DNA of 64,000 nt, from positions 54,582-118,581 of the forward strand of contig CALYZE010000003.1 of the NCBI GenBank assembly GCA_945607605.1, written 5' to 3'. The translations under genes and the position numbers were made by a program. The DNA comes from an uncultured Bacteroides sp. (GTDB lineage: Bacteria > Bacteroidota > Bacteroidia > Bacteroidales > Bacteroidaceae). The notes beneath the pieces are model-generated. The model saw nothing but the letters and a program-made list of their open reading frames with translations, was not told where the DNA came from and made no database searches. Of the stretch, positions 8,633 to 17,125 are shown one piece after another (positions within the stretch are counted from its first letter, which is position 1; each line of letters begins with the position of its first letter).

Positions 8633-8806
8633 ATGAATCCTGATAAAATAAGAAGCGTACTGAACATCCTTTTTATGATACTTGCTTTGGCATCTATCAT
8701 TGTCTATTTTGTAGCGAAAGATGACTTCAAATTGTTTATCTACGTCTGTGGCGCAGCAATATTTGTCAAGTTAATGGAGTTCTTTATACGATTCACCAAC
8801 AGATAA
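8633..8806 (+). CDS. 57-residue two-helix membrane protein inside kor operon
   Basis: An ATG at 8633 opens a 57-codon frame ending TAA at 8804-8806, 12 bp before korB. The translation has two hydrophobic segments, about residues 9-27 (LNILFMILALASIIVYFVA) and 34-52, separated by the charged loop KDDFK, and it ends in a basic/aromatic tail. This predicts a small inner membrane protein. Position and spacing suggest co-transcription with the 2-oxoacid:ferredoxin oxidoreductase. I do not recognise a named family; a membrane anchor or modulator for the complex is inference. It is easily missed because it is shorter than common ORF cut-offs. Confidence 0.75.
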   Translation: MNPDKIRSVLNILFMILALASIIVYFVAKDDFKLFIYVCGAAIFVKLMEFFIRFTNR

Positions 8807-8818
8807 GGAGAAAAGATT

Positions 8819-9580
8819 ATGATCAAAGAAGATATTATCAAACCTGAGAATTTGGTTGCAAAGAAACCAACTCTGATGAACGATAATCCCATGCACTACT
8901 GCCCGGGATGTAGCCACGGTGTGGTTCACAAATTAGTAGCGGAGGTAATTGAAGAAATGGGAATGGAAGACAAAACTGTGGGCATCTCTCCTGTAGGGTG
9001 TGCTGTCTTTATCTACAACTATATAGATATTGACTGGCAAGAAGCGGCCCATGGCCGTGCACCCGCACTTGCCACCGCCATCAAACGCCTCTGGCCAGAC
9101 CGTCTGGTATTTACTTACCAAGGCGACGGTGACTTGGCTTGCATTGGCACAGCAGAGACTATCCATGCCTTAAACCGTGGTGACAACATCACTATCATCT
9201 TCATCAATAATGCCATTTATGGTATGACGGGTGGACAAATGGCTCCTACAACCTTGGTTGGCATGCAAACCTCTACCAGTCCCTATGGACGCGATGTGAA
9301 GTTGCATGGTCATCCGTTAAAGATGGCTGATATTGCTGCTCAACTGGAAGGCACAGCTTATGTTACTCGTCAGAGTGTACAGACCGTCCCTGCCATCCGC
9401 AAGGCAAAAAAAGCAATCCGCAAGGCATTCGAGAACTCAATGGCCGGGAAAGGTTCCAACCTCGTAGAAATTGTTTCCACTTGCAATTCCGGTTGGAAGT
9501 TGTCTCCTGAAAAATCAAACACTTGGATGGTAGAGCACATGTTCCCATACTATCCATTGGGCGACTTGAAAGATAAATAA
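8819..9580 (+). CDS. korB: 2-oxoacid:ferredoxin oxidoreductase, beta (TPP) subunit
   Basis: 253 residues. CPGCSHG near residue 23 and a conserved GCA around residue 61 supply cysteines typical of the beta subunit cluster. The TPP-Mg motif begins at GDGDLACIG and ends at NNAIYGMTGGQMAPTT. AAGGAG at 8805-8810 is one of the clearer Shine-Dalgarno-like sequences in the window and supports the ATG at 8819. It forms the catalytic TPP half with KorA. Confidence 0.93.
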   Translation: MIKEDIIKPENLVAKKPTLMNDNPMHYCPGCSHGVVHKLVAEVIEEMGMEDKTVGISPVGCAVFIYNYIDIDWQEAAHGRAPALATAIKRLWPDRLVFTYQGDGDLACIGTAETIHALNRGDNITIIFINNAIYGMTGGQMAPTTLVGMQTSTSPYGRDVKLHGHPLKMADIAAQLEGTAYVTRQSVQTVPAIRKAKKAIRKAFENSMAGKGSNLVEIVSTCNSGWKLSPEKSNTWMVEHMFPYYPLGDLKDK

Positions 9581-9602
9581 ACATGCTAAAGACAGAAGAA
9601 CA

Positions 9603-10145
9603 ATGAAAGAAGAGATCATTATAGCAGGCTTCGGTGGACAGGGTGTACTGTCCATGGGAAAGATTTTGGCATACTCCGGATTAATGGAAGGTAAAGAGGT
9701 TACTTGGATGCCGGCTTACGGACCGGAACAACGGGGTGGTACGGCTAATGTCACCGTTATCGTGAGTGATGAAAAGGTATCTTCACCCATCCTCAGTACA
9801 TTCGATGCTGCCATCATCTTAAACCAACCATCATTAGAAAAATTTGAAAGCAAAGTTAAGGCTGGTGGTGTACTAATCTATGACGGTTACGGCATCATCC
9901 ATCCACCTACACGCAAAGACATCAAAATCTATCGCATTGACGCTATGGATGCAGCGAACGAAATGAACAACGCCAAAGCATTCAATATGATCGTATTGGG
10001 TGGATTGTTGAAACTAAAACCAATGGTGACACTAAACAGTGTGCTCAAAGGTCTGAAAAAAACGTTACCTGAACGTCATCACCACTTGATACCGATGAAT
10101 GAAGAGGCTATCAAGAAAGGAATGGAATTAATAAAAGAGGCATAA
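9603..10145 (+). CDS. korC: 2-oxoacid:ferredoxin oxidoreductase, gamma subunit
   Basis: 180 residues matching the POR gamma domain: GFGGQGVLSMGKILAYSG at the N-terminus, then the conserved MPAYGPEQRGGTANVTV, which contributes to CoA binding in the family. It is the last gene of the operon, starting 22 bp after korB and followed by a perfect terminator. Confidence 0.92.
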   Translation: MKEEIIIAGFGGQGVLSMGKILAYSGLMEGKEVTWMPAYGPEQRGGTANVTVIVSDEKVSSPILSTFDAAIILNQPSLEKFESKVKAGGVLIYDGYGIIHPPTRKDIKIYRIDAMDAANEMNNAKAFNMIVLGGLLKLKPMVTLNSVLKGLKKTLPERHHHLIPMNEEAIKKGMELIKEA

Positions 10146-10190
10146 AAATCGCATCGCCTGTTCATGTTAACAGACAATGCGTACACCATA

Positions 10191-10230
10191 AACGGATGAT
10201 GTATCTTTTACAATACATCATCCGTTTTTT
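10191..10230 (+). terminator. Terminator of the kor operon
   Basis: A perfect 14-bp stem, AACGGATGATGTAT (10191-10204) with its complement at 10213-10226, has an 8-nt loop and is followed by a T-run to 10230. Confidence 0.92.
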
Positions 10231-10396
10231 ATCCATACATTACAGGTTTCTGTATACCCATCAGCATTCTCTCTATTCAATTGTGTTCTACGGTAGATAT
10301 GAGCCGCATCACGTAGGTCTCTTGAGAAACAAATCGCCAAACCCTTTTAAAAGATGCAAAAAAAACAGGATTCGGTAAGCAAATAATTTTTTATTG

Positions 10397-10404
10397 TATC
10401 TTTG
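10397..10404 (+). promoter_or_regulatory. -7 box almost abutting the porin start codon
   Basis: TATCTTTG at 10397-10404 ends 9 bp before the ATG at 10414. With normal spacing the transcript would start within about 5 nt of the ATG, giving a nearly leaderless mRNA. It also shows that the upstream TTG at 10402 is not the start. Confidence 0.6.
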
Positions 10405-10413
10405 CGCCTAATT

Positions 10414-12513
10414 ATGAGACGACTTGTACTGACATATATACTCTTATCCGTTATAGGAATATTGGGCGCACGGGCACAGCGTACCCTTAACTCAATGAAT
10501 CCTACTAACAATCGGGATCAGTTTGGCAATCAAATTGACCCCAACACTCAACCTGACAACCTGGAAGATAGTACCAACACTGAGATTCAAAGTCTTCCCC
10601 CCAAACTATACATGTGGCGCTTGAGTGAGACATTGGGTAACCGTACTATGATGCCTGCCGATACGATTAACCTCAATTTCCAGAACACAAATCTAGTGGA
10701 AGGCATGTATGGACACTATAACTACTTGGGCAATTTAGGTTCTCCGCGACTCTCTCGTGTCTTCTTTGATAGACGAAATGACGAACCTACCCTCTTTATG
10801 GAACCTTTTTCCAGTTTCTTTGTACGCCCAGACGAGGTTAAGTTTACTAACAGTAATATTCCTTATACGAACCTCACTTACTATAAGGCAGGAAACAAAG
10901 TAAATGGTGAAGAACGTTTTAAATCTTACTTTTCAGTAAATGCCAACAAGAGATTGGCCTTCGGCTTCAATATCGATTATTTATATGGACGAGGCTATTA
11001 TGCCAACCAATCAACTTCTTATTTTAATGCTGGACTTTTTACCAGCTACATCGGTGAAAAATATCAGATGCAAGCCGTTTACAACAACTTTTTCATGAAA
11101 ATGAATGAAAATGGTGGTATAACAGACGACCAATATATCACTCATCCGGAAAACATGTCGGAAGGGAAAAAAGAATACGAATCGACCAATATACCTGTTA
11201 AACTGGAACAGACTTCAAATCGCAACAAAAATTTTTACATCTATCTGACACAACGTTATCGCTTGGGCTTTAACCGGGAAATCACCAAAATAGAAGAGAA
11301 GAAGGAGCAAGCAAGAACATCAGCAAACGACAGCACCTCTCTTGCTAGCAAAGACACAATTCTAACAGAAGAATTCGTACCCGTCACCAGCTTCATACAT
11401 ACCATTAAGGTAGAGCGATCTAGACATAACTTCCGATCAAACAATGAACCTCAGGATTTTTATCCTGACTACTTTCTTTATAAAGGCCATAGCAACGACT
11501 CTACTACTGCATTCAGTGTAAAAAACGTTTTCGGAATTGCTTTATTAGAAGGATTCAATAAATATGCCAAAGCAGGATTAACAGCTTACCTCTCTCATAA
11601 ATTCAGTAGATACGATTTAATGAATACTGACACCACTTCGGATATGCGCCGTATTCGTTATACAGAACAGGAAGTATTTCTCGGTGGTGAATTGGCTAAA
11701 CGGGAAGGCAAATTACTGCACTATAACGTAAACGGTGAAGTGGGATTGCTTGATAAAGCCATTGGACAATTCCGAGTAAATGCGAACTTAGACTTAAATC
11801 TTCGTCTTGGCAAAGACACGATAAATTTCTATGCCCGTGGTTTCGTCAGCAATACACTGCCTTCATTCTACATGCGCCATTACCACTCTAATCACTATAG
11901 ATGGGACAATGACAACATGGATAAAGAATTCCGTACCCGTGCGGAAGCTGAATTGAACATTTCTCGTTGGGGTACCAACTTACGTGCGGGGATGGAGAAC
12001 ATCAAAAACTATACTTATTTTAATCCAAGTGCTATGCCGGAGCAAAATGGAGGAAATATCCAAGTACTTTCTGCTACGCTGGCACAGAATTTCCGCCTAG
12101 GCATTTTGCATTTAGACAATGAAGTCACCTGGCAAAAGACAAGTGACGCTACCGTGTTACCGCTTCCACAACTTTCACTTTACCATAATTTTTACATATT
12201 GGCAAAGTTGGCGAAGAAAGTATTAACCGTACAATTGGGTGCAGACGTGAGATATTTCACGAAATATAATGCCCCTGCTTATACACCTGCTATTCAGCAA
12301 TTTCACTTACAACCAACGGACGATCAAGTAGAAATTGGCGGTTATCCCATTGTAAATGTGTATGCCAACCTGCATCTGAAGCGGACACGTATCTTTGCTA
12401 TGATGTATCACGTCAATGCCGGGATGGGGAAACCCAACTACTTCCTGGTACCCCACTACCCCATTAATCCGCGATTATTTAAGATTGGAATTTCATGGAA
12501 CTTCTATGATTAA
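10414..12513 (+). CDS. Putative outer membrane porin (Bacteroidetes putative-porin family)
   Basis: Start taken at the ATG of MRRLVLTYILLSVIGILGA, a good Sec signal peptide. The 699-residue product has alternating hydrophobic/polar strands rich in Tyr, Phe and Asn through its length and ends NFYD with Trp-Asn-Phe-Tyr aromatics, as expected for an outer membrane beta-barrel. A charged low-complexity stretch (about residues 285-315) probably forms a loop. The overall look matches the large Bacteroidetes putative porin family; substrate is unknown. The next gene starts 12 bp downstream and is probably co-transcribed. Confidence 0.75.
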   Translation: MRRLVLTYILLSVIGILGARAQRTLNSMNPTNNRDQFGNQIDPNTQPDNLEDSTNTEIQSLPPKLYMWRLSETLGNRTMMPADTINLNFQNTNLVEGMYGHYNYLGNLGSPRLSRVFFDRRNDEPTLFMEPFSSFFVRPDEVKFTNSNIPYTNLTYYKAGNKVNGEERFKSYFSVNANKRLAFGFNIDYLYGRGYYANQSTSYFNAGLFTSYIGEKYQMQAVYNNFFMKMNENGGITDDQYITHPENMSEGKKEYESTNIPVKLEQTSNRNKNFYIYLTQRYRLGFNREITKIEEKKEQARTSANDSTSLASKDTILTEEFVPVTSFIHTIKVERSRHNFRSNNEPQDFYPDYFLYKGHSNDSTTAFSVKNVFGIALLEGFNKYAKAGLTAYLSHKFSRYDLMNTDTTSDMRRIRYTEQEVFLGGELAKREGKLLHYNVNGEVGLLDKAIGQFRVNANLDLNLRLGKDTINFYARGFVSNTLPSFYMRHYHSNHYRWDNDNMDKEFRTRAEAELNISRWGTNLRAGMENIKNYTYFNPSAMPEQNGGNIQVLSATLAQNFRLGILHLDNEVTWQKTSDATVLPLPQLSLYHNFYILAKLAKKVLTVQLGADVRYFTKYNAPAYTPAIQQFHLQPTDDQVEIGGYPIVNVYANLHLKRTRIFAMMYHVNAGMGKPNYFLVPHYPINPRLFKIGISWNFYD

Positions 12514-12524
12514 TTCATCCGAAT

Positions 12525-13346
12525 ATGAAAAAAATCAAGTTACTTAAATATATCCTCTTAGGGCTGGTCGCTGCTTTTTTTGCCACCTTTATATTTGAAA
12601 AAAAAGAGAAACCCAAAGGACAACCCCGAGACTACGCTGCAATAGCAGCCGAAGGTGTTATTCATGTTGCAACAGAGTACAATGCCATCAGCTTCTATGT
12701 AGAAGGTGATACTTTGTCTGGATTTCATTATGAACTGATTGAAGCCTTTGCGCGTGATCACAAATTGAAAGTCGCCCTTGCACCCGAAATGGGTTTCGAC
12801 AAGCGGTTGGAGGGATTAAGTGACGGCAAATATGACGTAATAGCCTATGGGATTCTTGCCACGAGTGAATGGAAAGATTCTTTGCTACTTACCACACCTA
12901 TCGCATTGAACAAACAAGTGTTAGTTCAACGTAAAGCACAATCTGAGACCGACTCCTTATTCATCAAAAGTCAGCTAGATCTGGCAGGAAAAACGCTTCA
13001 TATTGTAAAAGACTCTCCTTCTATTCTCCGCATCCACAATCTTGGCAACGAAATTGGTGATACCATTTACATACAGGAAATAGAAAAATACGGTTCGGAA
13101 CAGTTAATCTCGTTAGTTGCTCATGGAGATATTGATTATGCGGTATGTGATGAAAGCATTGCACGTGCTGCAGCAAAAGACCTTCCACAAATCGACATAA
13201 ATACGGCTATCAGCTTTACGCAATTTTACTCATGGGCGGTAAGCAAACAATCTCCTATTTTATTAGACAGTCTTAATACTTGGCTGGAATCTTTCAAAAA
13301 GGGGAAAGAATACAAAAAGATCTACAAACACTATTATAAGGACTAA
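12525..13346 (+). CDS. Membrane-anchored SBP_bac_3 (MltF N-domain-like) protein
   Basis: 273 residues. One N-terminal hydrophobic segment (about 5-24) is followed by a periplasmic solute-binding fold of the family-3 type: GVIHVATEYNAISFYVEGD, GFHYELIEAFARDH, then the DVIAYGILATSEW segment. In MltF this domain precedes a lytic transglycosylase domain, which is absent here, so the usual transglycosylase label would over-call it. It probably binds an amino acid or muropeptide in the periplasm, tethered to the inner membrane. It is second in an apparent pair with the porin. Confidence 0.75.
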   Translation: MKKIKLLKYILLGLVAAFFATFIFEKKEKPKGQPRDYAAIAAEGVIHVATEYNAISFYVEGDTLSGFHYELIEAFARDHKLKVALAPEMGFDKRLEGLSDGKYDVIAYGILATSEWKDSLLLTTPIALNKQVLVQRKAQSETDSLFIKSQLDLAGKTLHIVKDSPSILRIHNLGNEIGDTIYIQEIEKYGSEQLISLVAHGDIDYAVCDESIARAAAKDLPQIDINTAISFTQFYSWAVSKQSPILLDSLNTWLESFKKGKEYKKIYKHYYKD

Positions 13347-13394
13347 ACTGTTCTTTTAGACTGCAGATGATAAGTTCATACGTTAAGTTCATAG

Positions 13395-13528
13395 TATGGA
13401 ACACTCTGTTCTAGACTAGAAAAACAGTTTATTCTCTATATTGAAACAAATCATTCACTTGCTTGAAATAAAGTGTTTCATTAGTTGAAACAGATGGTTC
13501 CAAAGCCTGAAAACACGACTCAAAGAAA
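13395..13528. repeat. 22-bp periodic imperfect tandem array A
   Basis: Six consecutive units start at 13395 (22 bp), 13417 (24 bp), 13441, 13463, 13485 and 13507 (22 bp each). Units 3-6 share (T/C)TGAAA at their first positions; unit 4 has TGAAA/TTTCA arms (13464-13468, 13476-13480) and unit 5 has TGAAAC with GGTTCCA. The array fills most of the gap between the convergent ends of the SBP gene and nadE. No ORF or T-run explains it. Confidence 0.65.
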
Positions 13529-13610
13529 CATATCGAACTCACATTACCTACACCCCTACTTGTAGCCCTTTCAGGAGAGCATCTCCCCTCTCAAAACACG
13601 GGGAGAAGAA

Positions 13611-15536
13611 TCAAAGCTCTTCAATCTCCCTCAGCCACATCTCCGAAGACGCATCACTCGGCATCCGCCAGTCACCGCGTGGGCTAATAGAAATACTTCC
13701 TACCTTCGGACCATCGGGTAAACAAGAGCGTTTAAATTGCTGGCTAAAGAAACGACGGAAGAAAGTTTGCAACCATTTTTTTATAGTCTCTTCATCATAA
13801 ACAGTTTTGAAAGAACGTGTTGCCAAGAAGAATATTTTAGAAGGACGGAAACCGCAACGAAGGAAATAATAGAGGAAAAAATCATGAAGTTCATAAGGAC
13901 CCACCAAATCTTCCGTAATTTGCCGGATATTGCCGTTCTCATCTGCCGGAATCAATTCCGGACTAATAGGAGTATCTACAATATCGAACAACGTAGTACG
14001 GGAAGCCTCATCCATCTCATTTTCCGCCACCCATTTCACCAAGTATGTTACTAACGTTTTAGGTACACTTCCGTTCACACTGTACATAGACATATGATCT
14101 CCATTGTACGTAGCCCACCCTAATGCAAGTTCTGAAAGATCACCCGTACCAATAACCATTCCCCACGTCTGATTAGCAATGTCCATCAGAATTTGTGTGC
14201 GTTCCCGGGCCTGTGAATTCTCATAAACCACGTCATGTACATTGATGTCATGATCGATATCCTTAAAGTGCTGGATGCAAGCTTCTCTGATACTAATTTC
14301 TCGTATAGTGATGCCCAGAGAATTCATCAAATCCATCGCATTGGCATAGGTACGATTGGTGGTTCCGAAGCCCGGCATCGTTACTCCGATAATATCTTTA
14401 CGAGACCAACCCAATTTATCAAAGGTCTTCACACACACCAACAGAGCCAAAGTGGAATCTAATCCTCCGGAAATTCCAATAACCGCACTCTTCGCACTAG
14501 TATGCAACAGCCGTTGAGCAAGTCCTGATACCTGTATAGAGAAAATTTCTTCACAGCGTTCATTCAATGCCGTCCCTTGCGGAACAAAGGGATGAGGAGG
14601 GAAGATACGTGTCAGATTTAACTCCTTATTTTTGACATATTCTGTACATATGTGTACCGGAGATTCCGGAGCGCAGCAGGCCCGGCAAGCGGCAAAGGTC
14701 GTATTTACCCGGCGTTCTGTGCGTAGAAATTCAACATCAATCTCACTGATTACCACTTGCTCTTCAAACGAGAATCGTTTACTTTCAGCAAGCAGGTTAC
14801 CATTCTCATAAATCAAACCGTTTCCTGCAAATACGACATCGGTAGTAGATTCTCCAAAACCACAGGAACTGAATACATAACCTGCCATGCAACGTGCCGA
14901 TTGCTGACTAATGAGAGAACGTAGATAAGTATGTTTACCAATCACCTCATTGTCTGCCGAAAGATTGAATAAAATCTCAGCACCCTGCAGTGCTAAAGTA
15001 GAACTTGGAGGGATAGGTGCCCACAAATCCTCGCATATTTCAACCCCAAAGGTAGTGTTGGCAGTATCGAATAGTAAATTTGTGCCCATCGGAATAAGTT
15101 GTCCACAAAGTCGTATGTTGGTTTCAGAAACTTGGCAGGCAGAAGTAAACCAACGCTTCTCGTAAAATTCTTTGTAATTAGGTAGATAAGTTTTAGGAAT
15201 TATACCCAGCACTTTACCTTTCTGAATAACCACTGCTGTGTTCAACAATGTCCCATTTAAAGCAAGAGGCATGCCCAAAATAGAGATAATATCCAATTGC
15301 CGCGTATTATTTAATATCTGTATCAATCCCATCTCCGCCTCTTCCAGCAGAATTTGTTGCGCAAAAAGGTCTCCGCATGTATATCCGGTCATGCACAATT
15401 CCGGGAAAGCAATGATTTGTACCCCTTTTCCTCCGGCAATGATAATTTCTTTTTCTATTTCTGAAGCATTGAACTTACAGTCCGCCACCTTCATGCGAGG
15501 CACAGCCGCCGCAACTTTTACATATCCATAATTCAT
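13611..15536 (-). CDS. nadE: Glutamine-dependent NAD+ synthetase
   Basis: The start is the ATG at 15536 (MNYGYVKVAAAVPRM), giving 641 residues; an in-frame upstream extension lacks similarity and overlaps the promoter. The N-terminal nitrilase-fold glutaminase shows the Glu in AFPELCMTGY, Lys in PKTYLPNYKEFYEKRWF and Cys in VEICEDLWAP. The C-terminal synthetase domain has the PP-loop ISGGLDSTLAL. It converts deamido-NAD to NAD using ammonia channelled from glutamine. Monocistronic, with its own promoter; the downstream gap is occupied by a 22-bp array. Confidence 0.95.
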   Translation of the reverse strand: MNYGYVKVAAAVPRMKVADCKFNASEIEKEIIIAGGKGVQIIAFPELCMTGYTCGDLFAQQILLEEAEMGLIQILNNTRQLDIISILGMPLALNGTLLNTAVVIQKGKVLGIIPKTYLPNYKEFYEKRWFTSACQVSETNIRLCGQLIPMGTNLLFDTANTTFGVEICEDLWAPIPPSSTLALQGAEILFNLSADNEVIGKHTYLRSLISQQSARCMAGYVFSSCGFGESTTDVVFAGNGLIYENGNLLAESKRFSFEEQVVISEIDVEFLRTERRVNTTFAACRACCAPESPVHICTEYVKNKELNLTRIFPPHPFVPQGTALNERCEEIFSIQVSGLAQRLLHTSAKSAVIGISGGLDSTLALLVCVKTFDKLGWSRKDIIGVTMPGFGTTNRTYANAMDLMNSLGITIREISIREACIQHFKDIDHDINVHDVVYENSQARERTQILMDIANQTWGMVIGTGDLSELALGWATYNGDHMSMYSVNGSVPKTLVTYLVKWVAENEMDEASRTTLFDIVDTPISPELIPADENGNIRQITEDLVGPYELHDFFLYYFLRCGFRPSKIFFLATRSFKTVYDEETIKKWLQTFFRRFFSQQFKRSCLPDGPKVGSISISPRGDWRMPSDASSEMWLREIEEL

Positions 15537-15561
15537 AAGGACGTTATTATTTATTCGGAGA

Positions 15562-15593
15562 CAAAAATACAGCAATTTCTCTACAAACACAAA
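15562..15593 (-). promoter_or_regulatory. Promoter for nadE
   Basis: On the minus strand a TTTG (plus 15590-15593) and TATTTTTG (plus 15562-15569) are separated by 20 bp, about 25 bp upstream of the nadE ATG. The rest of the 15537-15842 gap holds the divergent Fur-family promoter and nothing else recognised. Confidence 0.65.
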
Positions 15594-15766
15594 ATAATCA
15601 ACGGATTCACTTTACGGTACATTAAAAAATTAGCAACCTTCCTGATTATTGGAAGAAACAACACTCTCTGGATGGATGTTATATAGGTATAAAAAAGAAC
15701 AAACTCAATCGTCAAATTGCTCAGTAAAACCTTTTTGACAAACAAACCATTTTCTTACATTTTTCT

Positions 15767-15796
15767 TTGGAAAACTCAAAGAAGTAATTAACTTTG
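15767..15796 (+). promoter_or_regulatory. Promoter for the Fur-family regulator
   Basis: TTG at 15767-15769 and TAACTTTG at 15789-15796 are separated by 19 bp, in good agreement with the Bacteroidetes consensus. The ATG lies 46 bp downstream. The A/T-rich sequence around 15797-15825 could hold an autoregulatory Fur/PerR box, but no clear dyad was confirmed. Confidence 0.7.
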
Positions 15797-15842
15797 CAAA
15801 TGAATTAAAAATGTAATTATTACAAGTTTGAACTTCGACAAC

Positions 15843-16262
15843 ATGGATGTAGTAAAACGACTGCAAAATCATCATATTAAACCTTCAGTACAGCGTATAG
15901 CTATTATGAAATATTTGATGGAGCATTCAACGCATCCCACAGTGGATGAAATTTATACGGCATTGTCTCCTTCTATTCCCACCCTGGCAAAGACAACAGT
16001 CTATAACACTTTGAAATTATTAAGCGAACAAGGTGCAGCACAGACCTTGACGATTGATGAGCGAAACACATGCTTTGATGCAGACACTAGCCTACATGCC
16101 CATCTTTTGTGTAAACATTGTAACAAAATTTTCGACTTACAATGTAATGCCAACATTAAGGTTGTGGAAGACATGGATTTGGACGGACACGATATACAAG
16201 AAGTTCACTACTATTATAAAGGGATTTGTAAATACTGTATAGAAGATACTACTTTAAAGTAA
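15843..16262 (+). CDS. Fur-family transcriptional regulator, PerR-like
   Basis: 139 residues from the ATG MDVVKRLQNHHIKPSVQR; the TTG five codons earlier is less likely. An N-terminal winged helix (PTVDEIYTAL, LAKTTVYNTLKLLSEQG) is followed by a dimerisation domain with metal-site histidines and two CxxC pairs, CKHC and CKYC, typical of the structural zinc site. The neighbouring rubrerythrin, 36 bp downstream in the same orientation, points to peroxide-responsive (PerR) control over iron-responsive Fur, though PerR versus Fur cannot be settled by motif alone. Confidence 0.88.
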   Translation: MDVVKRLQNHHIKPSVQRIAIMKYLMEHSTHPTVDEIYTALSPSIPTLAKTTVYNTLKLLSEQGAAQTLTIDERNTCFDADTSLHAHLLCKHCNKIFDLQCNANIKVVEDMDLDGHDIQEVHYYYKGICKYCIEDTTLK

Positions 16263-16298
16263 AATAAAGAATAACTAATTCAACAATTTTTTGAGAAA

Positions 16299-16856
16299 AT
16301 GAAAAAATTTAGATGTACTGTCTGCGGTTACGTTTATGAAGGAGACGCAGCTCCTGAGAAATGTCCTTTGTGTAAAGCTCCTGCTAGCAAGTTCGTTGAA
16401 GTTGAAGAAGCAACAGCTGATGGTCCGTTGGTATTTGCTGACGAACACGTTATCGGCGTAGCCAAAGGTTGTGATGATGAAATGATTAAAGACCTGAACA
16501 ATCACTTCATGGGTGAATGTACAGAAGTTGGTATGTACTTGGCTATGAGCCGTCAAGCCGATCGTGAAGGCTATCCTGAAGTTGCTGAAGCTTTCAAGCG
16601 TTTTGCTTGGGAAGAAGCAGAGCACGCTTCTAGATTTGCAGAACTATTGGGTGACTGCGTATGGGATACTAAGACAAACCTTGAAAAGAGAATGAATGCT
16701 GAATGTGGCGCATGCGAAGACAAAAAGCGCATTGCTACCCGTGCAAAGGCTTTAAATCTGGACGCTATCCATGATACAGTTCATGAAATGGCTAAAGACG
16801 AAGCTCGTCATGGTAAAGGCTTTGAAGGTCTGTACAACCGTTATTTCAAGAAATAA
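16299..16856 (+). CDS. rbr: Rubrerythrin with N-terminal rubredoxin domain (reverse type)
   Basis: 185 residues. An N-terminal rubredoxin domain with CTVC (Cys6, Cys9) and CPLC (Cys22, Cys25) binds one iron. It is followed by a ferritin-like four-helix di-iron domain with ExxH-type ligands ([16 protein letters not shown] and [15 protein letters not shown]). The domain order is the reverse of classical rubrerythrin. The enzyme reduces hydrogen peroxide using electrons from NADH via rubredoxin-type carriers and protects anaerobes in the cytoplasm. It lies directly after the PerR-like gene and before a strong terminator, so the pair is a compact peroxide-response unit. Confidence 0.94.
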   Translation: MKKFRCTVCGYVYEGDAAPEKCPLCKAPASKFVEVEEATADGPLVFADEHVIGVAKGCDDEMIKDLNNHFMGECTEVGMYLAMSRQADREGYPEVAEAFKRFAWEEAEHASRFAELLGDCVWDTKTNLEKRMNAECGACEDKKRIATRAKALNLDAIHDTVHEMAKDEARHGKGFEGLYNRYFKK

Positions 16857-16875
16857 TTTTATTTCTGAATATATC

Positions 16876-16908
16876 AAAGGTGTGTCACAAGTGACACACC
16901 TTTTTTTG
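16876..16908 (+). terminator. Terminator after rubrerythrin
   Basis: A 13-bp stem (16876-16888 with 16891-16903, including GGTGTGTCAC and its complement) has a 2-nt centre and runs straight into a T-tract. Confidence 0.9.
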
Positions 16909-16952
16909 TCTCCTCTTGCTAGCTTTCAGTTACTACGATTTAAAAGCAAATA

Positions 16953-17029
16953 GTCTCAGTATACGACTGAGACATTCTATCATAGAATGTAAGAAGAATA
17001 CGGTTCATTAACATTAACACCTAACCGTA
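16953..17029. repeat. Run of three adjacent palindromes between convergent genes
   Basis: Arms GTCTCAG (16953-16959) and CTGAGAC (16967-16973) form the first; ACATTCTA (16972-16979) and TAGAATGT (16983-16990) the second; TACGGTT (16999-17005) and AACCGTA (17023-17029) the third. The first carries ATACGACTGAG, which also occurs in array D at 56551. A fourth hairpin, the minus-strand terminator, follows at 17038. Confidence 0.6.
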
Positions 17030-17068
17030 CAAAGAAAATCTCCGAAATTGCCAGGCAACTTCGGAGAT
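17030..17068 (-). terminator. Terminator for the FadL-type gene
   Basis: Read on the minus strand, ATCTCCGAA (plus 17060-17068) pairs with TTCGGAGAT (plus 17038-17046) and is followed by TTTTCTTT. Confidence 0.75.
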
Positions 17069-17125
17069 CATTCTCATACCCTAAGGTATTTTCAATAAAA
17101 AGTTATTTGCAATAACAGTTTCTAA

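Noticed and set aside
10196-10378. 60-codon ORF on the plus strand after korC
   Set aside because: It begins inside the perfect terminator hairpin of the kor operon and encodes an unlikely Tyr/His/Arg-rich peptide.
12525-13346. Lytic transglycosylase assignment for the SBP_bac_3 protein
   Set aside because: Only the MltF-type substrate-binding domain is present; the lysozyme-like catalytic domain is missing.
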